A program made the translations under genes and the position numbers. The notes under the pieces were generated by a model, which saw nothing but the letters and a program-made list of their open reading frames with translations, had not been told where the DNA came from and ran no database searches. Of a stretch of DNA of 64,000 bases, positions 62,643 through 64,000 are shown piece after piece; position 1 is the stretch's first letter, and each line of letters starts with the position of its first letter. Source of the stretch: Macrocystis pyrifera (Eukaryota > Sar > Phaeophyceae > Laminariales > Laminariaceae); assembly GCA_031763025.1 (NCBI GenBank), contig JASSKH010000031.1, forward strand, positions 3,397,783 through 3,461,782. The letters run 5' to 3'.

Positions 62643-64000
62643 TTAATATAAATACTTGATCAGTCGGACTCACAGCTGACGTATTTCATAATTTTACAAA
62701 AATTGATACTTCAGGAGTATCCGTACTATATACACCAACACGTAAGGACGAACGTACGCCATACTGCTGCTGCTGCTGTACATACGTGGATAGCCATGCA
62801 GGGTGCTCAAGACACGATTTTTATTTTTTACCGATTTTGCAACAACAGCAGCCTTACTTGTACTATTATTGCCAGTACACAACAACCTACTACTAATGGG
62901 GGGAGTGGGGGCAACAGGAGGAGTGGAAGCAAACCCGACCAAGGGAATGAATGCGGAGAGGGGGGGGGGGGGGGGGGGGGGTACAGGAGTTGGGGTAGGG
63001 GTACAGCAGGGGGTACAGGAGTTGTAGGGAAACTGCAGTGGACGAAAGTAGGAAGGAGATGGCACGCAGGGTAGCAAGGTACCGGGCAGACTAGAAAGTA
63101 GAACATGTCTATACCACTCGTACCGCCAACTGGTGCAGCTGGTGTGAGCGTGGTCTCCCTTTGTCTTCCTTTTTCAATTATTTCTTGCGCTGATCTTTCG
63201 TGATTTTCATTTTATTTCTTTCTCTTGCTTTCTTCGATTGATAAGCCTTATTGATGGGGTCGTGTGGCGTGAGTGGATGACGAGCCTGCTTTGCTTGTTT
63301 CGTATTGTCTGACGCCGAGGGGCCAGGCATAGTTGACGAATGTTGGACGGAGGCGGCAGACAGGGTAGCAAGGTACCAGGCGGACTAGCAGGGAGAACCT
63401 GGCTATGCTACTCGTACCACAAACTGCTGCCGCTGCCTGGAGGATGCATTGTGCTCTGGTTTGTCTGTTATTTTCCCTTGGTTCTTACTCTTACTCTGTT
63501 TACACAAGTAGTGGTGTTTTTCTTATTTTTCCTTCTTTTTCCAGCTCGTTCTTTTCAAGCGCCTTGCCACATTCCGTGCGGGGGGGGGGGGGGCACGACA
63601 GTTTGTTTCTTATATATACATTTTTTTCTTGTTTCTTTTTCTCTTTCGATTTGTTTTCTTTGTTTTTGATTTTTTTTTTCTTTGTTTCGGTTCGTTTCTC
63701 TCTATCATGATACATATATAAAACTCAACAGAGGGTGATATTTCGACTCTTTACGCCGAATTCAATATCGCGATTTTCGTACACGCAAATCCCTCGATAT
63801 AAAACTCAATATCGGGTTTCTTGCCAGAATAACGTGAGATAAAACATGGGTGAAATAAAAATAGGCGGCAAGTGCACAAACACGTAGAACATCGCATGGG
63901 CTGGAGGACGTCGCTGCTGCTGCTGCAGCTGGTTCTCTACGTAGATCGGCAGGATACAGCGCCCGCGTACACCATGGATTTGGCTCTTGGCATAGACGAT
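62643..64000. other. no gene recognised
   Basis: Poly(G) near 62959-62981 and 63580-63592. A block of about 90 bases (GGGTAGCAAGGTACCGGGCA; ACTCGTACCGCCAACTG) at 63065-63140 recurs diverged at 63362-63440. T-rich low complexity at 63480-63700. (CTG)n at 63912-63925. The last 30 bases (CACCATGGATTTGGCTCTTG) could begin a coding exon on the plus strand, but the window ends. Confidence 0.4.

Overview
This window looks like a piece of a nuclear genome from a repeat-rich eukaryotic alga, most likely a stramenopile and probably a brown alga. The reasons are: genes split into short GC-rich exons by kilobase introns with GT-AG borders; decayed Ty3/gypsy elements; tRNA-derived SINEs with poly(A) tails; many tiny palindromic MITEs; long homopolymer and microsatellite tracts; and TTAGGG-type telomeric repeats. 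No prokaryotic operon, CRISPR array or rRNA is visible. The organism call is inference.

Region by region. 1-4.86 kb: a decayed Ty3/gypsy element on the minus strand (element A) running off the left edge. It has gag-like frames, a nucleocapsid-like Asn/Arg/Gly tract, an intact NADAR (YbiA/DUF1768-like) domain, the second half of a protease region, and a reverse transcriptase fragment joined by internal deletion to the end of RNase H. 4.9-15.6 kb: no recognised gene; three SINE copies, a 754-bp Harbinger-like MITE with TAA target duplication, and tandem repeats. 15.6-21.1 kb: a second, 5'-truncated Ty3/gypsy element (B) on the plus strand with retropepsin, RT, RNase H and integrase, broken by stops and frameshifts. 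21.7-22.15 kb: a fold-back element.

22.8-32.05 kb: gene 1 (+), six exons, a type II membrane PC-esterase/TBL-like acyltransferase. All junctions from exon 2 to exon 6 agree in phase. Its introns hold a minisatellite, a SINE, MITEs and microsatellites. 32.05-41.1 kb: repeats, one truncated SINE and unresolved exon-like islands. 41.1-51.5 kb: gene 2 (-), at least six phase-consistent exons of a probable glycosyltransferase-like protein with its 5' end unresolved. Both genes would fit cell-wall or secretory-pathway polysaccharide work, but nothing shows that they act together.

51.5-58.5 kb: clusters of micro-MITEs, a tandem-repeat element and satellites. 58.55-62.51 kb: a large inverted repeat with a 141-bp non-palindromic centre. 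It carries three copies of a fold-back element with internal TTAGGG repeats. Because the two arms are copies of each other, each gives the empty site for an insertion in the other, revealing a 9-bp target duplication in one case. 62.5-64 kb: low-complexity sequence with no recognised gene.

Most of the window is mobile or simple repeat. The best candidates for something new are the NADAR domain inside a gypsy element, the telomeric-repeat fold-back element, the SINE family with interchangeable tRNA heads, and gene 2.
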